Positions 1 to 7,895 of a stretch of 26,943 nt of DNA are shown here, one piece after another (position 1 is the first letter of the stretch; every line of letters starts with the position of its first letter). This DNA is from an uncultured Planctomycetaceae bacterium (GTDB lineage Bacteria > Planctomycetota > Planctomycetia > Pirellulales > Pirellulaceae), in the NCBI GenBank assembly GCA_903927685.1, contig CAIYOB010000439.1, forward strand, positions 1-26,943, read 5' to 3'. The translations under genes were made by a program, and so were the position numbers. The notes under the pieces were generated by a model. That model saw only the letters and a list, made by a program, of their open reading frames with translations, was not told the DNA's origin and ran no database searches.

Positions 1-146
1 GACTGCCCCAGGGCAATCTCCTGCTTCTCCGGCAGCAGAAGCAACTGCTTGCGGTTGGTGATCGGTGTCGAGCGGCAGCCGCATCCGCAGGACGCGGCCC
101 CCCACAGGAATATATGCTGCAACGCCCGACGGCGGCTGATATCCAT
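1..146 (-). CDS. M48-type metalloprotease lipoprotein, N-terminal part only
   Basis: This is the first 48 codons of a minus-strand gene that runs off the left edge of the window. The ATG is at 146-144, with GGAG seven bases upstream. The product begins with an arginine-rich n-region (SRRRALQ, similar to a twin-arginine signal), a short hydrophobic stretch and a Cys cluster (AASCGCGC) that could serve as a lipobox. It continues with TNRKQLLLLPEKQEIALGQ, the stretch that opens bacterial M48 (Ste24/HtpX-like) peptidases just after their lipoprotein signal. The HEXXH zinc motif would lie outside the window, so the catalytic assignment is inferred from the N-terminus alone. A likely role is a periplasmic or membrane-attached zinc protease in protein quality control. 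The 286 bases separating it from the next gene upstream hold no convincing gene, only a weak hairpin near 284-303, and probably contain its promoter. Confidence 0.6.
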   Translation of the reverse strand, partial: MDISRRRALQHIFLWGAASCGCGCRSTPITNRKQLLLLPEKQEIALGQ

Positions 147-432
147 ACCTGTGCTCCGTGACAGGGCCCTGGTCCCGCGCCGGGACCGACGCCCCGGGGA
201 GACGATTGAAGTGAGCGGCGACTCGACAGCGGTGCCTCGTCATCCTGGGATCGATCCGCAGCGTCGGTATCGTTGAGAATTTTCCGGGGAATCGCTTCCC
301 GGGCCGCAATCGCTCGAGTCAGCCCAAGCGGCAAGGTTGGCCACTGGGGCCCGGCAGGCCAAAAAGGGGCTCTCTCGCACGGCGTTCACCGTGACTGGCG
401 TAGCAGACGGGATCAGTGATGTCGAGGGGAGT

Positions 433-945
433 TCAGCGACTTGCCAGACTGCTCCAGGCCCACAGACACGCCAGGAAAAACCTTCGTTCGTTCGTGTTTG
501 CCGACCGGCCGAAATCCTCGATCACGGTTGCTGTCTGTTCAATCAGGGCGATGACGTCCGACCGACTGAACCGTTCCGTGAGGTCGTAATCCGCCAAATG
601 ACGCTTTTCTTGCAGTTCCACAAAGGCGTTAGCGAGCGCCTTGATCTCCCTGGAAATCTGGAAAGTCGCCGGCAATCCCTTAGCAACTGCGGCCTTCAAG
701 GTCCCCCCGGAGAACGATGCGCACGCCTGCTTCATCGTGCCGTGTGCAAAGCTTCGAGCGAGCACGTGGCGAAAAGGGCCCTGCTCATGCTGTGTCCCCA
801 TGACGCCCCGGCACGCTTCGTCCACCAGCGCATGAAACAGCGCGTAGTACGCGGAAGAAACAGCCCGGCGCAGGTTCGCCTGACGCGGTTTCAGCGCATC
901 CAGCGTGGCCAAGTCGTGAGCCTGCCGAAGTAGATCCTTGTACAC
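433..945 (-). CDS. HEPN-like domain protein
   Basis: A 170-residue, largely helical protein. The stretch RRAVSSAYYALFHAL (residues 26-40) and the later RHLADYD (115-121) are the two landmarks of the HEPN/UPF0332 group of small helical proteins, many of which are RNases or toxin-antitoxin partners. The usual HEPN RNase motif R-x4-6-H is not clearly present; the nearest is R64-SFA-H68, so catalysis is uncertain. The start is GTG at 945, with GGGAG nine bases upstream inside the end of the preceding gene. Only three bases separate it from the stop of the 105-residue gene upstream, so the two are almost certainly co-translated. By family analogy one could act on RNA or NTPs while the other restrains it, but that is inference. 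Confidence 0.6.
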   Translation of the reverse strand: MYKDLLRQAHDLATLDALKPRQANLRRAVSSAYYALFHALVDEACRGVMGTQHEQGPFRHVLARSFAHGTMKQACASFSGGTLKAAVAKGLPATFQISREIKALANAFVELQEKRHLADYDLTERFSRSDVIALIEQTATVIEDFGRSANTNERRFFLACLWAWSSLASR

Positions 946-948
946 AGG

Positions 949-1266
949 TCATTCTCCCGCGTCGGCCAAGACGCGTTCACTGGCTTTGGCCAGGAATACG
1001 TAAGGGAACACTGTAATCCCGCGCCGGAGCAAGCACTCGCGGATGGCCGCCTTGAGTCGAACGACCGCAGCGCCGGACAGTCCGGCGTCCTCGACCTGCT
1101 CGTCCAGAATGACCCTAACCCGAAGCGCGTCATCGCCTGCGGAGTCGACGTAGTCCGCAACTTCGACATCCACTACTGGCAGAGAATCTGGAAGATCGAA
1201 CAAGGTCTGCCGGATCTCCTCATCTACTCGCATCGCAGCCTCCAATCCTGAGACAGCCTCCCACAT
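949..1266 (-). CDS. Hypothetical 105-residue partner of the HEPN-like gene
   Basis: A small acidic protein of a family I do not recognise. It has an acidic N-terminal half (VDEEIRQTLFD, VVDVEVADYVDS), a predicted strand pair around LRVRVILDE, and a helix rich in Arg and Leu (VVRLKAAIRECLLRRG) followed by VFPYVFLAKASE. It lacks the GSxxRG and DxD signature of the minimal nucleotidyltransferases (MNT) that usually accompany HEPN toxins. The ATG at 1266 has GGAGAG five bases upstream, which supports this start over the internal Met at residue 12. Its stop lies three bases before the HEPN GTG start, so the pair forms a two-gene unit. A role as antitoxin or regulatory partner is suggested only by this arrangement. 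Confidence 0.6.
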   Translation of the reverse strand: MWEAVSGLEAAMRVDEEIRQTLFDLPDSLPVVDVEVADYVDSAGDDALRVRVILDEQVEDAGLSGAAVVRLKAAIRECLLRRGITVFPYVFLAKASERVLADAGE

Positions 1267-1390
1267 CCGCTCTCTCCAATTCTAGACGGATTCTCGCACG
1301 AACAATAGTCCGCCGCGACGCATTTCGGAACCGCCACGCATGTGCTGGCAAACAACTCCCGACCGCGTTGCATTCCCTCTGGCCCGGCGC

Positions 1391-1418
1391 GAACTCCCGC
1401 GTCAGGGCGTGCGAGTTC
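1391..1418 (-). terminator. Hairpin at the end of the cytochrome b gene
   Basis: GAACTC (1391-1396) and GAGTTC (1413-1418) form a six-base inverted repeat with a 16-base GC-rich loop, overlapping the stop codon of the cytochrome b gene. No T-run follows on the minus strand, so this is at best a weak or Rho-assisted end for the respiratory operon, and it may be coincidental. Confidence 0.2.
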
Positions 1419-2682
1419 ACCGCCCTTCTGCGGCCGGCTCCCCTGCCCGGCGGACGGACAACCGGCGAAACCGCGTGTTGACGCGGACCAACTGGACGAG
1501 GGCGTACACAAGGAAACCAAGGACCGCCCACAGCAAAGCCAGCGAGACCAGGACGCTGGCGAGGGGAGTCCCGCGAACCGCTTCCACAGCGTGCGATTCG
1601 ACGCCCGGCGTTCGCACGGCCAACACCTGGAACACCAGAGCGTAAGCCAGCAGCAACACGAACACCCCGGTCAGACGGGGACTCTTCTCGCCGCGACTCG
1701 CTCGGCGGTCCACCAGCGGGACCGCGAACAGAAACAGCCCGCCGAGTGCAAACAGCAGCACCCCCAACGATTCCGGCAGAAGTTTCAAGGTCTGGAACAT
1801 GAACAGGAAATACCACTCGGGCTTGATGCCCGGCGGCGCCGCCTTCAACGGATCGGCCTTCACGCCGATTCCAGCCGGCAGCAGGCTGGCCAGGCTGACC
1901 AGCGTACCGAACAGCACCAGCCACAGACAGAATTCCGACAGGAGGAACTCCGTGAAGAACGGCCGCCGGTCGCGGACTTGCCCCGCGGGCATCCCGATCG
2001 GCAGGCTCATGCCCTGCACCTGAATCAAGGCCGCATGTCCGGCAATGACCACGCCGGTCAATAGCGGCAGGAACATCACGTGGACGGCGTAGAAGCGGGT
2101 GATCGTGTCTCCCGTGACTTGGTCTCCGCCACGCAGGAAATGCACGATCCAATCGCCCACCACGGGCAGCGTGCCGGGGATCTGGGTGCCCACCAGCGTG
2201 GCAAAGTACGACAGTTCCGTCCAGGGCAGCAGATAACCGCTGAATCCCGCGGCCAGGGCCAGGCCGAGCAACAGCAGGCCACTGAACCAAGTCAGCTCCC
2301 GCGGCTGGCGATAAGCCCGCGCGAACAGCTTGATCAGAAAATGCACCGCGACGCAGGCGATGAACAAGTCCGCGCCCCAGGCGTGCACCGAGCGGATCAG
2401 CCAGCCGCAGGGAATCTCCGTTGCGATCTTGCGGACGCTCTCGTGAGCCGCCTCGGCACTGGGCTGATAGTACAGCATCAACAGACTGCCGCTGGCGACC
2501 TGCAGCGCAAACAGGAACAACGCCGCGCCGCCCAGCAGATAGATCCAGCTGTGGCGATGGGACGGGACCGTCTTCCGGTCCAGCAGGCGGAGCAGCGGAC
2601 CGGCGTCGATCCGTTCCCGGAACCACGCGGCCGCGGCGCTCCCCAGGCGGGCGGGCTCAAGTCGACGGAGCAGTTTCTTCAA
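1417..2682 (-). CDS. qcrB: Cytochrome b subunit of a Rieske/cytochrome b quinol oxidoreductase
   Basis: A 421-residue integral membrane protein, the quinol-oxidising core of a bc/b6f-type complex. The N-terminal half aligns by eye with cytochrome b6 (GWLIRSVH, RQPRELTW, GYLLPWTELSYF, TRFYAVHVMFLPLLTG). The C-terminal half has the Qo-site PEWYFL (288-293) and about four more helices, so b6 and subunit IV are fused into one eight-helix chain. The haem ligands should be H100/H114 (13 residues between) and H201/H216 (14 between); the 13/14 spacing is that of b6 rather than mitochondrial cytochrome b. The position of the b6 Cys that holds haem ci is Leu49 here. The start is TTG at 2682 with GGAGAAGGGG just upstream, and it overlaps the Rieske gene by 26 bases. 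No c1 or cytochrome f gene follows. Confidence 0.9.
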   Translation of the reverse strand: MKKLLRRLEPARLGSAAAAWFRERIDAGPLLRLLDRKTVPSHRHSWIYLLGGAALFLFALQVASGSLLMLYYQPSAEAAHESVRKIATEIPCGWLIRSVHAWGADLFIACVAVHFLIKLFARAYRQPRELTWFSGLLLLGLALAAGFSGYLLPWTELSYFATLVGTQIPGTLPVVGDWIVHFLRGGDQVTGDTITRFYAVHVMFLPLLTGVVIAGHAALIQVQGMSLPIGMPAGQVRDRRPFFTEFLLSEFCLWLVLFGTLVSLASLLPAGIGVKADPLKAAPPGIKPEWYFLFMFQTLKLLPESLGVLLFALGGLFLFAVPLVDRRASRGEKSPRLTGVFVLLLAYALVFQVLAVRTPGVESHAVEAVRGTPLASVLVSLALLWAVLGFLVYALVQLVRVNTRFRRLSVRRAGEPAAEGR

Positions 2683-3154
2683 GGTTCCCCTTCTCCAAGT
2701 CTTCCTTCTCGAGGGCGAGGACCAGCCGGCCGTCCTGCTGCCGGGTGTAGAACTCGCGCAGCGGCCGCGGCGGAGGTCCGGCCAGGACCTGACCGTCCAA
2801 GTTAAAGCAGCCTTCGTGACAGGCGCAGAAGATCCGGTTTCGATCGGGTTGATAACTGACCGTGCAATCGAAGTGCGTGCACGTGGCCACGAACGCCTTC
2901 AACCGGCCCTCCGGCTCGGGCGTGCGAATCAACAGCGCCGGGATCGGGCCGTACATGACGATCTTGCCTGAACCGGGCGGCAGGTCGAACTCCTGCGCCG
3001 TCAGCTCCAATCGCGGCGGCGGCGGCTGACGGCGAAAATTGCCGACATAGCAGACGGCCGGAGTGGCGACCGCCACCCCCAAAGCCGCGGCGCCGCCGCC
3101 CAGCATACCGCACAGGAACCGTCGCCGCGCGACGTAGGATTCGTCCAGTCTCAT
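2657..3154 (-). CDS. qcrA: Rieske [2Fe-2S] iron-sulfur protein
   Basis: A 165-residue Rieske subunit that accepts electrons from quinol at the Qo site of its partner cytochrome b. The N-terminus has RRRFLCGML (residues 10-18) followed by a hydrophobic segment to about 37, a Tat-type signal-anchor as expected for this family. The cluster boxes are C92-T-H94-F-D-C97 and C110-A-C112-H113-E-G-C116. All four ligands (C92, H94, C110, H113) and the two disulfide Cys (C97, C112) are present. The usual Ser after box II's His-Gly is replaced by Gly115, which in other organisms goes with a low-potential, menaquinol-using cluster. The ATG at 3154 overlaps the sdhB stop as ATGA; a longer reading frame runs upstream inside sdhB but is only a shadow. 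Its 3' end overlaps the cytochrome b gene by 26 bases. Confidence 0.9.
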   Translation of the reverse strand: MRLDESYVARRRFLCGMLGGGAAALGVAVATPAVCYVGNFRRQPPPPRLELTAQEFDLPPGSGKIVMYGPIPALLIRTPEPEGRLKAFVATCTHFDCTVSYQPDRNRIFCACHEGCFNLDGQVLAGPPPRPLREFYTRQQDGRLVLALEKEDLEKGNLEETAPST

Positions 3155-3894
3155 TCGGCTCCTCCGAGCAGCTTCTTGAACGTCTGGGACAGCAACCGCC
3201 GCCGCACGCCGCGGATGCCGTCGGTGGGGCGCACGTTCTTCGGGCAGGCGTCGATACAGCGCGTGATCGTGTGGCAGCCCCAGACGCCCTGCTGCGAGTC
3301 TTCCGCGCGGATCGCGTCCGCGGGCCGCTGGTCGCGTGGATCGGCCACAAACCGGTACAGCTTGGCCAACGCCGCCGGACCGGTGAACTGATCGTTCGCC
3401 TTGAGCACCGGACACGCCGCGTAGCACAGTCCGCACAGGATGCAGTTGACATACTGGTCAAAGCGTTCCCGCTCCGCTTCACTCATCCGCCCGTCCCGCG
3501 CGCGGACTTCCCCGGCGTGCAGCCAAGGCCGGACGCGCTCGTACTTGTCCCAGAACGGCGTCATGTCCACGATCAGGTCGCGCAGGATTTCGAGGTTCGG
3601 CAGCGGCTCGATGACAATCCGCCGCGTCTGCAGCCGATCCAACTGAACGCGGCAGGCCAGGTTCAAGTGCCCGTTGATCGACATGGCGCACGAGCCACAG
3701 ACAGCCCCACGGCAGGCGTAGCGGAAGGCCAGCGACGGATCTTGCTCGTCTTGGATCTGCAACAGGCCCTGCAGCACCGACATGCCGTGCGCGGCCCGGA
3801 TCTCGAACGCGTCGAATCGGGGCGGCGCCTCGCCGGCGCCGTCGTAGCGGAAGACCTCGAACCGGAATGTCGAACCGTCGGAAGTGGTGGGCAA
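3151..3894 (-). CDS. sdhB: Succinate dehydrogenase/fumarate reductase iron-sulfur subunit
   Basis: A 247-residue electron-transfer subunit linking the flavoprotein to the membrane quinone site. The [2Fe-2S] ligands are C61, C66, C69 and C81 (CRGAVCGSC...C). The C-terminal clusters are held by C151-x2-C154-x2-C157-x3-C161-P and C207-x5-C213-x3-C217-P, the pattern of a [4Fe-4S] plus a [3Fe-4S] cluster. The start is TTG at 3894. Its Shine-Dalgarno AGGAG overlaps the TAG stop of sdhA (CTAGGAG), and no ATG fits better. The gap to sdhA is 12 bases. The end overlaps the Rieske gene by four bases (ATGA). The direction of the reaction, succinate oxidation or fumarate reduction, cannot be told from this subunit; the link to a Rieske/cyt b complex favours succinate oxidation. 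Confidence 0.93.
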   Translation of the reverse strand: MPTTSDGSTFRFEVFRYDGAGEAPPRFDAFEIRAAHGMSVLQGLLQIQDEQDPSLAFRYACRGAVCGSCAMSINGHLNLACRVQLDRLQTRRIVIEPLPNLEILRDLIVDMTPFWDKYERVRPWLHAGEVRARDGRMSEAERERFDQYVNCILCGLCYAACPVLKANDQFTGPAALAKLYRFVADPRDQRPADAIRAEDSQQGVWGCHTITRCIDACPKNVRPTDGIRGVRRRLLSQTFKKLLGGAE

Positions 3895-3906
3895 GTTCTC
3901 GAACTC

Positions 3907-5598
3907 CTAGTACGTGCGCGCCGCCGGCGCGTGCAGACTGGTGTCCACCTCGGCGTAGGACAGGCGGACCTGCCCTGCGTCCAGGCGGGCCAGCGTGTGA
4001 CGCAACCAGCGGGCGTCGTCCCGGGCGGGATAGTCGGTGCGGAAATGGGCGCCGCGGCTCTCCGTGCGGGCCAGCGCCCCCCGGGCGGTGATTTCGCCCA
4101 AGTATAGCTGGCTCTCCAACTCCAGTACATTCACGATTTCGAAGTTGAAGGGCTGGGGCGGCGTGACCAGCCGCACCTGGCGGTACTGCTCGCGGAGCGT
4201 TGCGATGCGATGGACGGCGTCGGTCAATTCACGCGCGTGCCGAAACACGCCGACTTGGGTCGACATCACGGCGTGCAGCGCATTGCGGATCTCCTGGTGC
4301 GGAACCGTGCCCGTACGTCGCAATCGCTCGACGCGCGCCAGTTCTTCCCGCGCGCACTGCTCGACCAGGCGGGCCTGGGGCGCGGGCAGGTCCTCGTCCA
4401 GTCGTGCCTGAATGGCCTCGGCGGCCAGTCGGCCGAACACCAACGTCTCCAGCAACGAATTGCCGCCCAGCCGGTTCGCGCCATGCACGCTGACCGCAGC
4501 GCATTCGCCGGCGGCGTAGAAGTTGGAGATCTCGGTCCGGCCCGTTGCATCGCAGGCGATGCCGCCCATCGAATAGTGCTGTGCAGGTTGGATCGGGATC
4601 GGCTGGTCGATCGGATCGATCCCGCCGAAATCGAGGCAAATCTCGCGGATCCCGGGCAGACGTTTCAGGATCGTCCGCTTGCCCAGGTGCCGCAGGTCCA
4701 GGTTCACAAATCCGCCGTCGAATCCGCGGCCTTCGCGGATCTCGGTTTCAATCGACCGGGCGACGATGTCGCGGGGAGCCAACTCCATCGCCTTGGGAGC
4801 GTATTTCTCCATGAACCGCTCGCCCAACCGGTTGACCAGGTGCCCGCCTTCGCCGCGGGCACCCTCGGTAATCAGGATGTTGGTCCCAAAGTGGCTGGTG
4901 GGATGGAATTGGACGAACTCCAAATCCTTCAGGGGAATACCGGCCAGGAACGCCGCTCCGATTCCCCCGCCGGTGTTGATCAAGGCGTTGGTCGAATCGC
5001 GATACAGCCGCCCGTGGCCCCCCGTGGCGAAAATGCAAAACCGCGAAACCAAGGGCTCGAAACGGCCGCTCCGCAGGCCGAAGGCGACCAGCCCGTGGTA
5101 GTGCCCCGCGGCAGCCACGACCTGCGTCACCACATGTTCGCCATACACCGTGACGCCCCGGCCGACGGCCTGTTCGTACAGCGTCTGCAACAGGATGTGG
5201 CCGGTGCGATCCGCCGCGTAGCAAGTCCGCGGGAACCCGGCGCCGCCAAACGGCCGCTGGGCGATCGTTCCGTCGGGAAACCGGCTGAACGCCGCGCCCC
5301 AGCCGTCGGCTTCGGCAATGATCTCCGGCGCCAAGTCGCACATCCGGCGAACCGCGGCCTGATCCGCCAGATAATCGCTGCCCTTGATCGTGTCAAAGGC
5401 GTGCCGCTCGGGCGAGTCGTCCCGGCCCTCGGGCGCGTTGCCCAGGGCCGCGTTGATGCCGCCCTGCGCCGCTCCCGAGTGGGACCGCACGGGATGGACC
5501 CGGGAGACCACCGCCACGTCGCAATACGGCGCCAGTCCTACGGCGGCTCGCAGCCCGGCCAATCCCCCGCCAACGATCAGGACGTCGTGCTTGATCAT
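3907..5598 (-). CDS. sdhA: Succinate dehydrogenase/fumarate reductase flavoprotein subunit
   Basis: A 563-residue FAD enzyme catalysing the succinate-fumarate step. The Rossmann motif is GGGLAG near residues 10-15. His40 in [10 protein letters not shown] is the expected covalent FAD site. Dicarboxylate and catalytic motifs are FHPTSHFG (231-238, His232), TEGARGEGG (244-252, Arg248 as proton donor), QHYSMGG (340-346, His341) and [11 protein letters not shown] (372-382). The capping and C-terminal helical domains are complete. The start is ATG at 5598, which overlaps the sdhC stop as ATGA; the frame remains open for about 70 codons further inside sdhC, but those residues have no family character. 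sdhB follows after 12 bases. L-aspartate oxidase is a related alternative, but the neighbouring sdhB and membrane anchor make the SDH assignment firm. Confidence 0.95.
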   Translation of the reverse strand: MIKHDVLIVGGGLAGLRAAVGLAPYCDVAVVSRVHPVRSHSGAAQGGINAALGNAPEGRDDSPERHAFDTIKGSDYLADQAAVRRMCDLAPEIIAEADGWGAAFSRFPDGTIAQRPFGGAGFPRTCYAADRTGHILLQTLYEQAVGRGVTVYGEHVVTQVVAAAGHYHGLVAFGLRSGRFEPLVSRFCIFATGGHGRLYRDSTNALINTGGGIGAAFLAGIPLKDLEFVQFHPTSHFGTNILITEGARGEGGHLVNRLGERFMEKYAPKAMELAPRDIVARSIETEIREGRGFDGGFVNLDLRHLGKRTILKRLPGIREICLDFGGIDPIDQPIPIQPAQHYSMGGIACDATGRTEISNFYAAGECAAVSVHGANRLGGNSLLETLVFGRLAAEAIQARLDEDLPAPQARLVEQCAREELARVERLRRTGTVPHQEIRNALHAVMSTQVGVFRHARELTDAVHRIATLREQYRQVRLVTPPQPFNFEIVNVLELESQLYLGEITARGALARTESRGAHFRTDYPARDDARWLRHTLARLDAGQVRLSYAEVDTSLHAPAARTY

Positions 5599-6014
5599 GC
5601 CCGGACCAGCGTTACGTAGAGCGCCACAAAGACACCGAACAGAACCAGGCCCAGGGCATTGCAGACCCACAGCAACAGCCTTTCGCGGCCGATGCCAAAG
5701 TCCAGCAAGATGGTCCGTACCCCATACAGGGCATGGAAGATCAACAGGAACACCGTCAGGCAGACGACCGGAGTGTGCCGATGCAACAGCGCGAGCGACT
5801 TGATCCACTCGCCCTGACTCGGACTGCTCTGAAAGAACCCGGTTACCAACTGCAGCGACAGCAGGACGATCAGCACGACCCCGCTGAGGCGATGAAAAAC
5901 CCAGACGAACACGTCCCTGTCCCTTTCCAAGGCGTTTGGCGGAACGGAGCCCCGCTGACGCCGGCGGCCATTCCGGCCAATACCCGCGAAACCGCCTGCA
6001 GCCTGCTCACGCAA
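5595..6014 (-). CDS. sdhC: Succinate dehydrogenase cytochrome b membrane anchor
   Basis: A single membrane-anchor subunit with three predicted helices (about residues 42-61, 82-99 and 114-136). FHRLSG at 40-45 is a family landmark near the quinone site. His78, His80 and His94 are candidates for haem b ligation. No separate sdhD is present, so one three-helix subunit may serve as the whole anchor. The start is uncertain. A TTG at 6014 with GGGAAG ten bases upstream gives 139 residues, but its first ~30 residues are an unconvincing Arg/Gly-rich stretch. A GTG at 5912 with AAAGGGAC upstream would give 105 residues starting just before the first helix. The stop overlaps the sdhA ATG. Only 44 bases separate the longer start from the beta-helix gene, so the operon promoter is either in that short gap or further upstream. 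Confidence 0.8.
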   Translation of the reverse strand: MREQAAGGFAGIGRNGRRRQRGSVPPNALERDRDVFVWVFHRLSGVVLIVLLSLQLVTGFFQSSPSQGEWIKSLALLHRHTPVVCLTVFLLIFHALYGVRTILLDFGIGRERLLLWVCNALGLVLFGVFVALYVTLVRA

Positions 6015-6058
6015 CCGTAGTATCTTCCCTGATCAACGTCCGGCCGTAAAGGCTCAGA

Positions 6059-7378
6059 CTACTTCTTTTCTGCCTCCGCCGCCGCGTTCGGCACGACGGG
6101 TTCGTCGCCGGGCAGGGTGATGTTGTTCTGCACGACGCTGTCCCGGGCGCCCGCCACGTCCAGCGCCGGCTGGCTGCCCGACGTGCTGCGGCTGACGCCG
6201 ACACAGATGTTGCCGGTCACGGCCAGTCGGCGGCAGTCGCCGCGAGCTTCGACGGCCGGGCCGTCCAGGCCGCTGAACTGGTTGCCCGAAACAACCACAT
6301 CCCGGGCGCCGTCCAGCAGCACGCCGGTGGCCAGGTTCTGGGTGGCCTGGCGGCGCGTCTGTTCGCCCAGGTAGCTGTCGGAAAAGTTGTTGCCGGTAAC
6401 GGTGATCCGCCCGCTGGCCGGGCCGACGATCAGACCCCGGACCCAGTCGATGGTAAACGTGTTGGCTGAGACGGCACAGCCGTGGGCGTCGCGCAGGTCG
6501 ATGCCGCCGCCAAAGTTGTCGGCCAGGACGTTGGCGCTCAACGTGATTCCGTAGCAGTCGCGGTCCAGGATGACGGCCGTCCCCTCGCACTCCTCGATCA
6601 TGTTGCCCGAAACGACCGAGCCGTAGGTGTTCTCGATGACCACGCCGTGGCGCCGGTGGTCGTCCAGGTTGTTGCCCGTCATGGTCAGGTTGAAGCTGTC
6701 CGCACAGCGCAGGGCGTCCTGATTCTCCTCAAACTGATTGGCGCTGACCACGATGTCGTGGCAGCCCAGCAGATTCACGCCGGCCTGGGCGTTGTAGGTA
6801 AAGATCGAGTCGGTGATCCGGGGATCTTCGTAGCAGTGGTCCAGGTTCAAGCCGTGGCCGCCGCAGTGGTCGATGCTCATCCCGTGCAGGTAGAGTTCGT
6901 TGATTCCCCGGGCCAGCACCCCGTCGCCACTTTTCGGTTCTGTGCTCTTGGCGTCGATCGCCTGCGGATCGCCGCAGATGCGAAAGTCGGCCAATTGGAC
7001 CCGCCACAGTTCGGCCTTCGGCTTCGTGTCCCGCTCGGGCGACTGGATGATCAACGCCGGCTGGCCTTCCTGGTTGCAGTTCACAATGCAGGTCGCCGCC
7101 CCGCTGCCGATCACGCGGGTCTCGCTGCGCGACAGGACCAGCGGTGCGGTAATCTCAAACCGCCCCGGCGGCAGCTTGACCAACCCGCCGCCGGCCGGCA
7201 CCGCATCCAGCGCCTCCTGCAGACTGGCGTACTGCGCGGCGTCGATCACCGCGGCCGCCGGTGCCCGCTTGTCCGCAGCGTTCGCCGGCCCAGTGTCAGC
7301 GGCCCCAAGTTGGCTGCTGGAGAACAATGCGCCCAGCAGGGCCCAGCGTGCCGTCATCCATACTTGCTGCGTCGTCAT
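6059..7378 (-). CDS. Secreted right-handed parallel beta-helix protein
   Basis: A 439-residue protein with an N-terminal signal (hydrophobic residues about 10-27, ending near LGAADT). YASLQEALDAVPAGGGLVKLPPG matches the N-terminal cap of pectate-lyase-like beta-helix proteins. From about residue 150 to 410 come many coils of roughly 20-25 residues with the pattern V-V-S-x-N-x-F/I (for example IVVSANQFEEN, LTMTGNNLDDH, SVVSGNMIEE, ITLSANVLADN, VVVSGNQFSG), as in NosD and PbH1 repeats. Such folds belong to polysaccharide lyases, epimerases and hydrolases; I cannot see a catalytic set that decides among these, so the substrate is unknown. The ATG at 7378 has GGAGAAG a few bases upstream. It is co-directional with the sdh operon and only 44 bases upstream of it, but there is no functional link. 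Confidence 0.8.
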   Translation of the reverse strand: MTTQQVWMTARWALLGALFSSSQLGAADTGPANAADKRAPAAAVIDAAQYASLQEALDAVPAGGGLVKLPPGRFEITAPLVLSRSETRVIGSGAATCIVNCNQEGQPALIIQSPERDTKPKAELWRVQLADFRICGDPQAIDAKSTEPKSGDGVLARGINELYLHGMSIDHCGGHGLNLDHCYEDPRITDSIFTYNAQAGVNLLGCHDIVVSANQFEENQDALRCADSFNLTMTGNNLDDHRRHGVVIENTYGSVVSGNMIEECEGTAVILDRDCYGITLSANVLADNFGGGIDLRDAHGCAVSANTFTIDWVRGLIVGPASGRITVTGNNFSDSYLGEQTRRQATQNLATGVLLDGARDVVVSGNQFSGLDGPAVEARGDCRRLAVTGNICVGVSRSTSGSQPALDVAGARDSVVQNNITLPGDEPVVPNAAAEAEKK

Positions 7379-7579
7379 GGTCTTCTCCGTGGGGTCAGGG
7401 TTCCGAAGAGTGAGATCAGCACACTCCGTTCACCGTGCACCTCCAAGCATCTCGCCCAACGGACGTTGTTTAACATGCCCCGTCCACGTCTGCAACAGGC
7501 TTTCCCGCGGGCCGTGTCGGGCCGTGTCCCGAATGGTACGAGGTTGAGCGGCAAACGTCGAGCGGCAAAGCCGCTGTTC

Positions 7580-7661
7580 GTAAACCGACGCGTGAGCAAG
7601 GATGAATCGACTTCCGGTGAATCGGTTTCCGGCCAGATTCTTCGCTGACGCTTCGGGTTAC
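7580..7661. repeat. Extragenic inverted repeat (VTRSVSEE type)
   Basis: The left arm (7580-7607, starting GTAAACCGACGCGTGAGCA) and the reverse complement of the right arm (7637-7661, reading GTAACCCGAAGCGTCAGCGA) agree at most positions, giving a long imperfect stem around a central spacer. The right arm read on the minus strand gives V-T-R-S-V-S-E-E. This phrase and its partner SLTLRV recur as spurious peptides in annotated planctomycete intergenic DNA, to my knowledge. It is therefore most likely a copy of a dispersed REP-like palindrome. The function is unknown; candidates are a mobile miniature element, an mRNA 3' stabiliser or a terminator. Confidence 0.6.
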
Positions 7662-7863
7662 AATGGCGGCAAGGCCGACAGCACGCTTAACCTGGTGCCA
7701 TTCGGCCGTGCCCCCGTTGGAATTCACGCTTCGTCGTGACTTGTTCGACGCGCTGGCTCGCTACGTCCGTCTCCAGGCATCCGGTGTAGGCGTCCTGCTC
7801 GCGTCGTGGTCTTAGCTGGCGTAGAATGCGCATGATTTCAAGGAGCGGCGCGCCAGACGCCCT

Positions 7864-7895
7864 CGCCCCCGGTAGTTCCTCGGGGGGCGTTTCTT
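7864..7895 (+). terminator. Terminator-like hairpin
   Basis: CGCCCCCG (7864-7871) pairs with CGGGGGGCG (7881-7889, one bulged G) around a nine-base loop and is followed by TTTCTT. It has the form of a Rho-independent terminator on the plus strand, but no plus-strand gene precedes it. It lies about 80 bases before the sialidase-like start, so it could be an insulating or leader structure, or a remnant of a lost gene. Confidence 0.3.

Noticed and set aside
49..276. Plus-strand frame of 75 codons
   Set aside because: It is antisense to the M48-type gene start and has no protein character or Shine-Dalgarno.
284..303. Hairpin CCGGGGAATCGCTTCCCGG as a terminator
   Set aside because: The stem is short with a bulge and no T-run on either strand.
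1220..2626. Long minus-strand frame overlapping cytochrome b
   Set aside because: Another frame of the same GC-rich DNA; cytochrome b has clear family motifs, this frame has none.
3271..5619. Long plus-strand frames across sdhA and sdhB
   Set aside because: Antisense shadows of the strongly supported minus-strand genes; compositions are Arg/Gln/Gly-rich without domains.
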